Part shown: one piece after another, positions 8,181 to 16,521 of the stretch
Layout: every line of letters begins with the position of its first letter
Numbering within the stretch: position 1 is the first letter of the stretch
Assembly (NCBI RefSeq): GCF_040361275.1
Contig: NZ_APNH01000001.1
Coordinates: 806,001 to 870,000 of the forward strand
Direction: 5' to 3'
Source: Salinisphaera sp. T31B1
Lineage (GTDB): Bacteria; Pseudomonadota; Gammaproteobacteria; Nevskiales; Salinisphaeraceae
Length of the DNA stretch: 64,000 nt
The notes under the pieces: generated by a model
Seen by the model: only the letters and a program-made list of their open reading frames with translations
What the model was told of the DNA's origin: nothing
Databases searched by the model: none
Program-made: the position numbers and the translations under genes

Positions 8181-8981
8181 TCAGATACGTGCAATCGCCG
8201 CCTGGACGTTCTGTACCAGATATTTCAGCCTGGGCGCGACCTCGTTTTCCAACCGCTCGGCAGGCAGAAGGAATGCCGGCGCGCCCACATTGAAAGCGAA
8301 TATATCGCCGTTGGTGGTCTCGATCAGCGGTACGCCGACGGCGTTCACCTCGCGTTCCCAGTCGCCCACGGATGTGACATAGCCATGGGTGGCGTACTGC
8401 TCGCAGCCGCGTTCGATGCCCTCGCGCACCGATGGCCACTGTTCCGGGCCGAGACGCTTTTCCAGATGGGTCATCAGATAGCCGCGCTCGATTTCGGGCA
8501 GGGCGGCAAGGAAGGCCCGGCCCATGGCCGTGGTGGCCAGCGGAATCCGGGAGCCGACGTCGAGTCGGAGGGTGACTTCGCTGCTTGCGCGACGGTGATC
8601 GAGGTACATCATCGACAGCTTTTCACGCGCGCCCAGCGCAACCGATGCATTGACCTGTTCGGCCAGTTCCTGCATGTAGGGTCGCGCGATCTGACGGATG
8701 CCGAAATTGGCCAGCGTGGCATAGCCGAGTGCGAGCACGCCCATACCGAGCTGATAGCGCTCAAGATCCTTGTTGTAGGACAGATAGCCTAGCTTGGTCA
8801 GGGTATAGGTCAGACGGGTGACGGTCGGTTTGGGCAGCCCGGTGCGACGGGCGATCTCCTGATTGCCCAACAGGTTCTCGCGTGGCTCGAATGCTCGCAG
8901 TACGTCCAGCCCGCGCGCTAGGGCGGTGACGAATTTACGGTCTTTTTCTCCGTTGGAGGGCTCGTCGGGGTGTTCTCTCAT
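8181..8981 (-). CDS. IclR-family transcriptional regulator
   Basis: 266 residues. N-terminal winged helix-turn-helix (NQEIARRTGLPKPTVTRLTY) and a C-terminal IclR effector-binding domain (region from GMGVLALGY to the C-terminus, with GVPL and FNVGAPAF). IclR proteins sense small organic acids, often aromatic or glyoxylate-type compounds, and act on neighbouring catabolic genes. Start placed at 8981 (MREHPDE) because the reading frame upstream, to a TTG at 9050, contains a TTGACA box that is more likely a promoter -35 than coding sequence. The SDR gene follows on the same strand; the lactate oxidase gene convergent to it is another possible target. Confidence 0.87.
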   Translation of the reverse strand: MREHPDEPSNGEKDRKFVTALARGLDVLRAFEPRENLLGNQEIARRTGLPKPTVTRLTYTLTKLGYLSYNKDLERYQLGMGVLALGYATLANFGIRQIARPYMQELAEQVNASVALGAREKLSMMYLDHRRASSEVTLRLDVGSRIPLATTAMGRAFLAALPEIERGYLMTHLEKRLGPEQWPSVREGIERGCEQYATHGYVTSVGDWEREVNAVGVPLIETTNGDIFAFNVGAPAFLLPAERLENEVAPRLKYLVQNVQAAIARI

Positions 8982-9124
8982 TTTGTTCTGCCAGGCGAAA
9001 TTATCGTATAACCCTGGCAAACATAGTGCCCGTCGAAGAATTTCTGTCAACCGGTGACGGGCGCGAGCCGCATACGGCCCCGAGGGTTCGCAAGGCGGAA
9101 GAGTACGCCCGCGGGCATGCGTAT

Positions 9125-9544
9125 TCAGGCGTCCAGACGTCGCTGGGCCGTGCGCTGGATGGTCTCAACCATGGAATACAGGCCATTGCGGCGATTCATG
9201 GTGATGTGCTGCTCGAGATTCAGGTCCGCAAAGATCTGATTGATATCGATATCGGCGATCTGCTCGGGGGTTTTGTCCGAGTAGATCATCAGCAGCACGC
9301 CGATCAGCCCGCGTACGATATGGGCATCGGAATCGCCGCGGAAATGCAGCGTCTGGTCGGCCCCGTCGTCATCGGCCACGAGCCAGACCTGGCTCATGCA
9401 GCCGCGTACACGGGTCGCTTCGTTGCGCTCGTCATCCTCGAGCGGCTCGAGCTTGCGGCCCAGATCGATGATGTAGCGATAGCGCTCCTCCCAATCGGGG
9501 AGCATGTCGAAGGTGGTCTTGAGTTGCTCGATCCGTGTGTCCAT
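9125..9544 (-). CDS. sufE: Cysteine desulfuration protein SufE
   Basis: 139 residues, SufE/CsdE family. The sulfur-accepting cysteine is in VRGCMSQVWL (Cys49), the defining motif. SufE takes persulfide sulfur from the cysteine desulfurase SufS and passes it to the SufBCD scaffold for Fe-S cluster assembly in the cytoplasm. Here it stands alone, with no suf genes beside it, which is common for stray SufE copies. It lies 87 bp from the response regulator gene end, same strand, but with an intervening spacer, so independent expression is likely. Could be CsdE rather than SufE; sequence alone does not separate them. Confidence 0.88.
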   Translation of the reverse strand: MDTRIEQLKTTFDMLPDWEERYRYIIDLGRKLEPLEDDERNEATRVRGCMSQVWLVADDDGADQTLHFRGDSDAHIVRGLIGVLLMIYSDKTPEQIADIDINQIFADLNLEQHITMNRRNGLYSMVETIQRTAQRRLDA

Positions 9545-9631
9545 TGAATCCGGGCGCGCGCCGTTGCAAGTGTTGCATCAACGGTTGGGTCTGGCCGTCC
9601 TACAGTCAAGCCGTAGGCTCGGCCGGATCGT

Positions 9632-10300
9632 CTAGTGGGCTGTCTTCAGACCGCGGTCAGGCGCCATGTTGTGCTTGGTCAGCCCCTGGTTGATGGCCAG
9701 CCGCACCAGATCGGCGATGCTGTCGGCGGCCAGTTTATGTTTGATGCGCACCACATAGTTGGAAACCGATTTGTGGCTCAGCGAAAGGGTCTGGGCGATC
9801 TGCGGGTTGCTATGCCCGTCGACCAGCAGCTGGAAGACCTCGAATTCGCGTGCCGATAAGGCCTTCACCGGGTTGTCGTGGATCGAAAGCTCGCTGAGCG
9901 CGATCGCCTGGGCGATGTCCTGGCTGAGATAGATCGACCCCTTGAGTACCTTCTCGATACCTTCGAGCAGACTCTCCGGCGGGCTGGTCTTGGTGATGTA
10001 GCCCATCGCACCGGCCTTGAGTGCGCGCGTGGCATAGGTGGGCTCGTCGTGCATGGTGAACACGATGATCGCGGTGCGGCTGTCGTGGGCATGCACGCGG
10101 CGGATGATTTCAAGGCCGCCCATATTGTCCATCGACAGGTCCAGCATCATCACCTGTGGTGACTCGGCCAGAAACAGCCGCCACGCGTCTTCGCCCGAAG
10201 CGGCTTCGTGAGTGACCTGATAGTCGGCGTGCACGAGCAGTTCCCGGCAGCCGCGCCGCACGATTTCATGGTCATCCACCAGCAGTATCGATGCCTTCAT
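9632..10300 (-). CDS. LuxR/NarL-type response regulator, MoxX/MxaB-like
   Basis: 222 residues. Receiver domain with the acidic pair DD (residues 9-10), phosphoacceptor Asp54 (MMLDLSM) and conserved Lys in ITKTSPPE; C-terminal LuxR helix-turn-helix (ALSAREFEVFQLLVDGHSNPQIAQTLSLS). Start at 10300 gives a normal receiver N-terminus. It diverges from mxaF with a 423-bp shared spacer, and a matching sensor kinase ends the mxa cluster at 22137-23492. In Methylobacterium MxaB and in Paracoccus MoxX are NarL-type regulators needed for methanol dehydrogenase expression, so the same role is inferred here. Confidence 0.88.
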   Translation of the reverse strand: MKASILLVDDHEIVRRGCRELLVHADYQVTHEAASGEDAWRLFLAESPQVMMLDLSMDNMGGLEIIRRVHAHDSRTAIIVFTMHDEPTYATRALKAGAMGYITKTSPPESLLEGIEKVLKGSIYLSQDIAQAIALSELSIHDNPVKALSAREFEVFQLLVDGHSNPQIAQTLSLSHKSVSNYVVRIKHKLAADSIADLVRLAINQGLTKHNMAPDRGLKTAH

Positions 10301-10723
10301 GATTCGGTCTTGTCGTCCTGAGTCGGCTGGCCGTGCCGGCCATGCTAGCCAACTTCTTGTCGGGATATTCTCCTTAATTGATGTTGTCGACCGCGCTTGG
10401 CAGGCACTGTGTCGGCGCCCGGCGGTGATTCCCCAGGCGATGTCGATCCCAGCGGCCTGACCTTGCAACCCGCCGAGCCCTCGACGTTTTTTCGCTTTGC
10501 ACAACACACAGCCAGCCTGTCACCGCTGCTGCACGCGGGAATATGTCCCGGGCGTGTGAGGACAAAACGCGGTGCGATTGGGGATTTGATTTAAACAAAT
10601 CGAGGTTTTTTGTCCGTATCCGTGCGCCAGGCGTTGTTTTATACCTAGTAGACCGTCGTCCGTGTCGCTCGCGAGACGAAAAGAATTACGACATAACAAC
10701 AAGCGCAAAGAGGAGATCACCAC
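10301..10723. promoter_or_regulatory. Divergent control region between response regulator and mxaF
   Basis: 423 bp without a gene. It holds two inverted repeats that could be operators: CGGGA-N5-TCCCG (10536-10550) and GATTTG-N7-CAAATC (10583-10601), the latter followed by a T6 run. An A/T-rich TTTATACCT stretch near 10637-10645 is a candidate -10 region for mxaF. A strong AGAGGAG ribosome binding site sits just upstream of the mxaF ATG, fitting a highly expressed gene. No -35 could be fixed with confidence. Confidence 0.6.
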
Positions 10724-12622
10724 ATGGCACGATCAAGGCGTATGCCGATGCGTCGGGGCTGTTTTGCCCTGGCCGCCGTATCAGTCTGTGTCGCGGCCGG
10801 TCCGGCTGCGGCTCAGCAGTCCCAGGCCGACAAGCTGGACGAGCTGTCGAAGAACGAACAGAACTGGGTGATGCAGTGCAAGAATTACGACTGCAACCAT
10901 TTCAGTGAATCTACGCAGATCAATACTGACAACGTCAAGAAACTGAGCCCGGCGTGGTCGTTCTCTACCGGCGTGCTCAATGGCCACGAGGGTGCGCCCA
11001 TCGTGGTCGACGGCATGATGTATATCAACGGCCCGTTCCCGAACAACGTGTTTGCGCTCGATCTGGACGACCCCAATCGGATCGTCTGGCAATACAAGCC
11101 CAAGCAGGATCCGGCGGCGCGTTCGGTGGCATGTTGCGATGTCGTCAATCGTGGCCTGGCTTATTACCCGGGCGACGGCGACACACCGGCCCTGGTGATC
11201 GAGACGCTGCTCGACGGGCATCTGCTGGCGCTCGATGCCGAGACGGGCGAACAGTACTGGAAACTGGAAGTCATGGACCCGTCCGTGGGTCAGACGCTCA
11301 CCCAGTCGCCGTACGTGGTCAAGGACAAGGTCATCGTGGGTTCGTCAGGGGCCGAGCTGGGCGTGCGCGGTGTGGTCACCGCCTTCAACGTCAAGACCGG
11401 CGAGCAGGAATGGCGTGCCTATGCCACCGGCCCGGACGAGGACCTGCTGCTGGCCGACGACTTCAATATAAACAATCCGCAGTATGGCCAGCAGGGCCTG
11501 GGTACCAAGACCTGGGAAGGCGAGGCCTGGAAGATCGGCGGCGGCACCAACTGGGGCTGGTACGCCTATGACCCGGAAGAGGAGCTGTTCTATTACGGTT
11601 CCGGCAACCCGGCGCCGTGGAACGAAACCATGCGTCCGGGCGACAACAAGTGGACGATGACCATCTTCGGCCGCGACCTGGAGACCGGCAAGGCCAAGTT
11701 CGGTTATCAGAAGACCCCGCACGACGAATGGGACTATGCCGGCGTCAACGTGATGATGCTCTCCGAGCAGGAGATTGACGGCAAGAAACGCAAACTGCTC
11801 ACCCATCCGGATCGCAACGGCATCCTCTACAGCCTCGACCGGACCAACGGCGACCTGGTGCGGGCCGACAAGATGGACGACACCGTCAACTGGGTGAAGC
11901 ACGTCGATATGGAGTCCGGTCAGCCGGTACGTGATCCGGAATACGGGACCCGGATGGATCACCGATCCAAGGATATCTGTCCTTCGGCCATGGGGTATCA
12001 CAACCAGGGCGTGGATTCGTACGATCCGAATCAGCAGCTGTTCTTCATCGGCATGAACCATCTGTGCATGGATTGGGAACCCTACATGCTGCCTTACCGT
12101 GCCGGTCAGTTCTTTGTCGGGGCCAACGTCTGGACCTATCCCGGGCCGAAGGGCAACCGCGAAGAAGGCACCGGTTCGGGTCAGATCAAGGCCTACGATG
12201 CCAAGACCGGCGAGTTCAGGTGGGAAAAGATGGAGCGCTTCGCGGTCTGGGGCGGTACCACCGCCACGGCCGGCAATCTGGTCTTCTACGGCACGCTGGA
12301 CGGGTTCATCAAGGCGCGCGACTCGCGTAACGGCGACCTGCTGTGGAAGTTCAAGCTGCCTTCCGGCGTCATCGGTCATCCGATCACCTACATGCACGAC
12401 GGTACCCAGTATGTGGGCATCAATTACGGCGTCGGCGGCTGGCCGGGTGTGGGGCTGGTGTTCGACCTGAACGACCCGTCGGCCGGGCTGGGTGCGGTCG
12501 GCGCCTTCAAGGAGTTGGCCAATCACACCCAGATGGGCGGTGGCTTCATCGCCTTCTCGCTCGAAGGGGAGAGCCCCTATACGAAGGACATTCAGACCGG
12601 TGAGTACCAGGCGAGCAACTGA
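10724..12622 (+). CDS. mxaF: Methanol dehydrogenase (PQQ, calcium type) large subunit
   Basis: 632 residues: Sec signal peptide (about residues 1-31, ending AAAQQ) and an eight-bladed PQQ propeller. The vicinal disulfide CC that stacks on PQQ is at 137-138 (RSVACCDVV). The catalytic Asp segment reads EWDYAGVN with Asp337 and Ala339; lanthanide enzymes (XoxF) have a second Asp at the Ala position, so this is the calcium form. Oxidises methanol to formaldehyde in the periplasm and passes electrons to cytochrome cL. The identity is supported by mxaJ, mxaG and the small subunit mxaI directly downstream. First gene of the operon, with a strong SD and a long divergent promoter region. Confidence 0.97.
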   Translation: MARSRRMPMRRGCFALAAVSVCVAAGPAAAQQSQADKLDELSKNEQNWVMQCKNYDCNHFSESTQINTDNVKKLSPAWSFSTGVLNGHEGAPIVVDGMMYINGPFPNNVFALDLDDPNRIVWQYKPKQDPAARSVACCDVVNRGLAYYPGDGDTPALVIETLLDGHLLALDAETGEQYWKLEVMDPSVGQTLTQSPYVVKDKVIVGSSGAELGVRGVVTAFNVKTGEQEWRAYATGPDEDLLLADDFNINNPQYGQQGLGTKTWEGEAWKIGGGTNWGWYAYDPEEELFYYGSGNPAPWNETMRPGDNKWTMTIFGRDLETGKAKFGYQKTPHDEWDYAGVNVMMLSEQEIDGKKRKLLTHPDRNGILYSLDRTNGDLVRADKMDDTVNWVKHVDMESGQPVRDPEYGTRMDHRSKDICPSAMGYHNQGVDSYDPNQQLFFIGMNHLCMDWEPYMLPYRAGQFFVGANVWTYPGPKGNREEGTGSGQIKAYDAKTGEFRWEKMERFAVWGGTTATAGNLVFYGTLDGFIKARDSRNGDLLWKFKLPSGVIGHPITYMHDGTQYVGINYGVGGWPGVGLVFDLNDPSAGLGAVGAFKELANHTQMGGGFIAFSLEGESPYTKDIQTGEYQASN

Positions 12623-12641
12623 TTGACGTCAAGGCGCGGTG

Positions 12642-12667
12642 GCCGACGGGCGCGTGCGCCCGTCGGC
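12642..12667 (+). repeat. Intercistronic hairpin mxaF-mxaJ
   Basis: 11-bp perfect stem (GCCGACGGGCG / CGCCCGTCGGC) with loop CGTG, 20 bp after the mxaF stop. No T-run follows. Likely an mRNA processing or 3'-stabilising element that keeps mxaF message above that of downstream genes. Confidence 0.72.
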
Positions 12668-12698
12668 ACCTATTTCTCATCGATCGGAGTGTTCGAGC

Positions 12699-13583
12699 AT
12701 GACAGTTAAAGGCAAGACGTTCGCTCTGGCCCTCGCGGCGGCGACCGGCGTGCTCGCCGGCCCGACACAGGCCCAGGCAGCCGAGCCGCTACGTATCTGC
12801 GCCGCACAGGATGAACTGCCCTTTTCGGCCCGCAGCGGCAGCGGCTTCGAGAACCGCATCGCGCGTATCGTGGCCGAGGGCATGGGTCGCCAACCCGAAT
12901 TCGTCTGGGTCGACGAACCGGGCATCTATCTGGTGCCCGACTATCTCAATAAGGACAAGTGCGATGTGATCACCGGCGTCGACGCCGGCGATCCGCGCGT
13001 GGCCACCACCGAAGCGTATTACCGCTCCAGCTATGTCTTTATCTATCCGCAGGACGGACCCGTGAAGGTCACCGACTGGGACAGCCCGGACCTGGCCCGG
13101 ATGACCCGCTTCGCGGTTTCGCCCTACAGCCCGGTGGAGCCGAAGCTGCGCGATATGAACAAATGGGACGACAACCTCAACTACATGTATTCGCTGATCG
13201 GATTCAAGTCGCGGCGTAACGAATACGTGCGCTACGACCCAGAGAAGATGATTTCGGAAGTCGTCGACGGGCACGCCGATATCGCCATCCTGTGGGGGCC
13301 GGAAGCGGCACGCTATGTCGAGGTGGCCGATCAACCGCTGGCCATGAAGGTCGTGCCGGACACCCATACGCGGCGCGAACAACGGCTGGAGTTTAGCTAT
13401 GCCCAGGCCATGGCCGTTCGCAGCGAGGATACCGAGCTGCGCGATGCCCTCGACAAGGCCCTGAAAGCCAAGCATGGCGAGATTCAGGCCGTGCTGGCCG
13501 AGGAAGGCTTCCCTCTGCTGGATGTAAACACATCAAGCCCGTCGTCCGGCGATCAAACCGACACCAAGGGAGCGTCGTCCTGA
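12699..13583 (+). CDS. mxaJ: MxaJ periplasmic solute-binding-like protein
   Basis: 294 residues with a cleavable signal peptide (VLAGPTQAQAAEP). The mature part has the family 3 solute-binding fold typical of MxaJ (PLRICAAQDELPFSARSGSGFENRIA). MxaJ is required for correct assembly or activity of methanol dehydrogenase in the periplasm and does not import a solute. The ATG at 12699 follows GGAG 9 bp upstream; a longer frame from 12639 would run through the hairpin and is rejected. The stop overlaps the mxaG start by one base (TGATG). The Ser/Thr-rich C-terminal tail (SSPSSGDQTDTKGASS) appears to be an extension beyond the fold. Confidence 0.93.
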   Translation: MTVKGKTFALALAAATGVLAGPTQAQAAEPLRICAAQDELPFSARSGSGFENRIARIVAEGMGRQPEFVWVDEPGIYLVPDYLNKDKCDVITGVDAGDPRVATTEAYYRSSYVFIYPQDGPVKVTDWDSPDLARMTRFAVSPYSPVEPKLRDMNKWDDNLNYMYSLIGFKSRRNEYVRYDPEKMISEVVDGHADIAILWGPEAARYVEVADQPLAMKVVPDTHTRREQRLEFSYAQAMAVRSEDTELRDALDKALKAKHGEIQAVLAEEGFPLLDVNTSSPSSGDQTDTKGASS

Positions 13584-14125
13584 TGAACAACGGCCTACAC
13601 CGAGCTGCGGCTGCCGCCGTATGGATGCTTTCGGGCATCGCCCTGTGCGCCGGCGCTGCTGAAACATTTCGCAACACCGTGGACGGCCAGGTACTGGATC
13701 TGTCGAAGGCCGAGGTGGGCGACAACCCGGACGCAGTCGAGCAATTCGAAAAGACCGGCAGGAACCCGCTCAATGGCAACGCGCAGGCCATTCAGAAAGG
13801 CAAGGACGAATTCCTGGTTGCCTGCGCCGGCTGTCACGGTCATCACGCCAAGGGCAAGATCGGGCCCTCGCTGGTCGACGATTACTGGACATACGAGACC
13901 AACGAGACCGATGCCGGGCTGTTCTCCACCATCTACGGCGGCGCCCGTGCCCAGATGGGGCCGCACTACATGTCCATGACCAAGACCCAGATGCTGGAGT
14001 CGATGGCCTATATCCGCGATATCTATGAAGGCAAAGCCTCCAAGGCGAAATGGCTGACGCTGGAACAGAAGAAGGCGCTGCTGGAAAAACGGCGGACCGG
14101 CAAGGCCGATCGCGATGACGAGTAG
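13583..14125 (+). CDS. mxaG: Cytochrome cL, electron acceptor of methanol dehydrogenase
   Basis: 180 residues with signal peptide (WMLSGIALCAGAAETF). One c-type haem motif CAGCH (residues 81-85) and a candidate axial methionine in ARAQMGPHYMSM. The family-specific region FSTIYGGARAQMGPHYMSMT identifies cytochrome cL. It accepts electrons from PQQ in MxaF and passes them to a class I cytochrome c and oxidase. Translationally coupled to mxaJ by a one-base stop/start overlap. A highly charged Lys/Arg-rich C-terminus fits ionic docking to the dehydrogenase. Confidence 0.95.
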   Translation: MNNGLHRAAAAAVWMLSGIALCAGAAETFRNTVDGQVLDLSKAEVGDNPDAVEQFEKTGRNPLNGNAQAIQKGKDEFLVACAGCHGHHAKGKIGPSLVDDYWTYETNETDAGLFSTIYGGARAQMGPHYMSMTKTQMLESMAYIRDIYEGKASKAKWLTLEQKKALLEKRRTGKADRDDE

Positions 14126-14132
14126 ACGAATC

Positions 14133-14150
14133 GCCGGGCATCCGCCCGGC
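14133..14150 (+). repeat. Intercistronic hairpin mxaG-mxaI
   Basis: 7-bp perfect stem GCCGGGC / GCCCGGC with loop ATCC, 7 bp after the mxaG stop, followed by an A-rich run rather than T. Same position relative to the gene end as the hairpins after mxaF and mxaI. Confidence 0.6.
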
Positions 14151-14191
14151 AGGAATAAAAACAACGCCAAGGCGAAATGAGGAGAGACATC

Positions 14192-14521
14192 ATGCGTAAT
14201 CATCATCTGCTTATCAGCGCGTCACTGATCGCGGCCGGGGGGCTGTTTGCCACCGGAAGCGCCGTGGCCTACGACGGCACCAACTGCAGCGAGCCCGGGG
14301 TTTGCTGGGAGCCAAAGCCGGGCTATCCGGACAAGATCGAGGGCAGCAAATACGATCCCAAGCACAGCCAGAGCGAGCTCAACAAGCAGCAGGAGTCCAT
14401 CCAGGCGATGGAGAAACGCAACGCCATGCGCGTAGAGCATTTCAAGAAAACCGGTGAGTGGGTCAACGACACCGATGAGCTGGAACTCCAGCAGTCGATG
14501 AAGGACGACGAGCAGAGCTGA
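14192..14521 (+). CDS. mxaI: Methanol dehydrogenase small (beta) subunit
   Basis: 109 residues: signal peptide (LLISASLIAAGGLFATGSAVA) and a mature protein of about 86 residues with the diagnostic YDGTNCSEPGVCWEPKPGYP segment and its intramolecular cysteine pair, then a long Lys/Glu-rich helix. The beta subunit wraps the MxaF propeller in the alpha2beta2 enzyme and is found only with calcium-type methanol dehydrogenase. ATG 14192 is chosen over the in-frame ATG 14177 because GGAGAG lies 6 bp upstream. The acidic C-terminal end (ELQQSMKDDEQS) appears longer than usual. Its presence rules out a XoxF-only system. Confidence 0.96.
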   Translation: MRNHHLLISASLIAAGGLFATGSAVAYDGTNCSEPGVCWEPKPGYPDKIEGSKYDPKHSQSELNKQQESIQAMEKRNAMRVEHFKKTGEWVNDTDELELQQSMKDDEQS

Positions 14522-14541
14522 CGCTTGCACCTGCGCCCGGG

Positions 14542-14575
14542 CTGCGGCTTCGAGGTATCGGCCTCGAGGCCGCAG
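14542..14575 (+). repeat. Strong intercistronic hairpin mxaI-mxaR
   Basis: 14-bp stem with one G.T pair: left arm 14542-14555 (CTGCGGC...), right arm 14562-14575 (...GCCGCAG), loop of 6 nt. No T-run follows. Separates the four structural genes mxaFJGI from the tightly overlapped maturation genes, so it probably attenuates read-through or protects the upstream message. Confidence 0.78.
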
Positions 14576-14626
14576 TGACTCACACCCGGCGTTGTCCACG
14601 CGTCGCCGGCCATGGGAATGCCATCC

Positions 14627-15646
14627 ATGCATGGGGATAACCAGCTCGCCGACTGGCGCTCACGCGCGATCCGGCTGGCCGACCAGATCAACGCCGTCGT
14701 GGTCGGCCAGCGGCAAGCCGTCCACCGTCTGCTCATTGCCGTGTTTGCGCGCGGCCATGTCCTGCTCGAAGGTGATGTGGGCGTCGGCAAGACCACGCTG
14801 CTGCGGGCAATGGCGCGGGGGCTCGGCGGCGGGTATGAACGTCTGGAGGGCACGGTGGATCTCATGCCATCGGATCTGGCCTATCACACCTTCATAGACG
14901 ACAACGGCCGGCCCCGCGTGGAGCCCGGCCCGGTACTGCGGCACGGCCAGGCGCTGGCCACATTCTTTTTCAACGAGATCAACCGGGCACGGCCGCAGGT
15001 CCACTCGTTGCTGTTGCGCCTGATGGCCGAGCGCTCGATGCACGCATTCAATCGGGAATACCGGTTTCCGCATCTGCTGGTATTCGCCGACCGCAACCGG
15101 GTCGAGCGCGAGGAGACCTTTGAGCTACCCGCCGCGGCCCGCGACCGATTCTTCATGGAAATCGGTATCACCGCGCCCGAGACTCGCGATGCCCAACGCG
15201 CCCTGATGTTCGATACGCGTTTTCATGACGCCGATGCACTGATTGCCGGTATCGAACCGGGGCTGGTCGACTACACGGCTCTGAACGCGTTCGCACAGAC
15301 GCTGCAGGAGGCGGTGACGGTCAGCGAGACGCTCCAGGACTACGCACTAGATCTCTGGAACGCCGTACGCGAGCCGGCCGGACACGGTATCGAGCTCGAG
15401 GGAGTTGATACCGAGGCGCTCATCGCCGGCGGTGGCAGCCCTCGCGGCATGAGCATGATGATTCGGGCTGCGCGCGTGAATGCCTGGCTGGCCGACCGCG
15501 AAATGGTGGTGCCCGAGGATATCCGTGCCGTCTTCCTGGCGACCACCGCGCATCGCATTTTCTTCAATCCGGTGTACGAGATCCGTCGCGACGAGATCGT
15601 CGGCCGTCTGCTCGGCGCGGCGCTGGAGCGCGTGGCCGCCCCGTGA
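14627..15646 (+). CDS. mxaR: MoxR-type AAA+ ATPase MxaR
   Basis: 339 residues. Walker A EGDVGVGKT, Walker B FFNEINRA, and sensor region FADRNRVEREETFELPAAARDRF are typical of MoxR AAA+ proteins, with the C-terminal lid domain following. MoxR proteins act as chaperone-like motors with von Willebrand A partners; here MxaS, MxaC and MxaL lie just downstream, and together they insert calcium or otherwise activate methanol dehydrogenase. Start at 14627 is favoured by GGGA about 9 bp upstream; ATG 14612 in the same frame is an alternative. Overlaps mxaS by 4 bp (GTGA). Confidence 0.92.
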   Translation: MHGDNQLADWRSRAIRLADQINAVVVGQRQAVHRLLIAVFARGHVLLEGDVGVGKTTLLRAMARGLGGGYERLEGTVDLMPSDLAYHTFIDDNGRPRVEPGPVLRHGQALATFFFNEINRARPQVHSLLLRLMAERSMHAFNREYRFPHLLVFADRNRVEREETFELPAAARDRFFMEIGITAPETRDAQRALMFDTRFHDADALIAGIEPGLVDYTALNAFAQTLQEAVTVSETLQDYALDLWNAVREPAGHGIELEGVDTEALIAGGGSPRGMSMMIRAARVNAWLADREMVVPEDIRAVFLATTAHRIFFNPVYEIRRDEIVGRLLGAALERVAAP

Positions 15647-16521
15647 GTCAGACGCCCCCGGACGCGGCCGAGTTCGTCTACCGCGTGCGGTGGGCGGCCC
15701 GCGGCATACGCCCGGGAGCGCACACCAGCCGGCATGCCGGTATGGGGCAACTGTTTTCCGGCTATGCCTCGCTGCTGGATTACCCGGACCCGCGTCGACT
15801 CGATGTCCGCGCCAGCGTACGTGACCCCTTCGGCATGCTCTATACACGAGTCTATCGGCAGCGTACGGCGATCAGCCTCATCGTGATCGCGGATCTGTCT
15901 TCCTCGATGCGCTTCGGCGCCAAGCAGCGCTATATCGCCGATTGCGTAGCCTGTGCGGCTCGCTCGGCGCATGCCTGCGGCGACGCGTTCGGCTTCATCG
16001 GCATCGGCGAGTCGTCGTCCGGTCGCCCGGGCCGGCCGCGTCATCAAGCAACGTATCTGGCGCCGAGCTTTCGTCCCGGGGCGGCACAGACGCTGGCACG
16101 CCAGCTGGCCGAGCCCCTGCCGCCGGGTCGCACCGTCGACGATATCGAGGCCATGGCGGTTCGACTGCCCACGCGCCGGGCGCTGGTGCTTCTACTGTCG
16201 GATTTCCATTGGCAGCCGCCCAGGCTGGAGCGGATGCTGGCGCTGCTGTCGCGCCACGATGTGGTGCCCGTCGTCCTATGGGATCCGCGCGAACACGCGT
16301 CGCTGCCCCGGACTGGCCTGCTGAGCCTGTTCGACCCGGAGACCGGCCGTCGCCGCATGCTTTTCATGCGTCGCGCACTGGCCGAACGCTGGCGCGATGC
16401 CTATGCCGAGCGGCGTGCCCATCTGGTGCGCTGTTTCCACCGCAGCGGGCGGCCGCCGCTGTTCGCCGGCGAGCGCTTCAGGCCGGGCGCGTTCACCGAT
16501 TATTTCTTGCGTAGCGCATGA
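15643..16521 (+). CDS. mxaS: MxaS, DUF58-type protein of methanol dehydrogenase maturation
   Basis: 292 residues, starting with a GTG that overlaps the mxaR stop. It has the DUF58 layout: N-terminal RPGAHTSRHAGMGQLFSGY and a von Willebrand A-like core with a degenerate MIDAS (DLSSSMRFG, then DFHW). DUF58 proteins are usual partners of MoxR ATPases. It has no signal peptide and is expected in the cytoplasm or at the membrane face. Role in activating methanol dehydrogenase is inferred from conserved mxaRSACKLD order. Overlaps mxaA by 4 bp (ATGA). Confidence 0.9.
   Translation: MSQTPPDAAEFVYRVRWAARGIRPGAHTSRHAGMGQLFSGYASLLDYPDPRRLDVRASVRDPFGMLYTRVYRQRTAISLIVIADLSSSMRFGAKQRYIADCVACAARSAHACGDAFGFIGIGESSSGRPGRPRHQATYLAPSFRPGAAQTLARQLAEPLPPGRTVDDIEAMAVRLPTRRALVLLLSDFHWQPPRLERMLALLSRHDVVPVVLWDPREHASLPRTGLLSLFDPETGRRRMLFMRRALAERWRDAYAERRAHLVRCFHRSGRPPLFAGERFRPGAFTDYFLRSA

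Noticed and set aside
9001-9050. Upstream TTG start for the IclR gene at 9050
   Set aside because: The TTGACA there is better read as a promoter -35 box and the added residues do not belong to the family.
11345-12526. Long minus-strand open frame antisense to mxaF
   Set aside because: The plus strand clearly encodes MxaF. In G+C-rich DNA the antisense frame stays open by codon bias; its translation shows no domain.
10724-12622. Lanthanide-dependent XoxF identity for the PQQ dehydrogenase
   Set aside because: The position after the catalytic Asp reads WDYAG (Ala), not WDYDG, and mxaI plus the full mxa maturation set are present.
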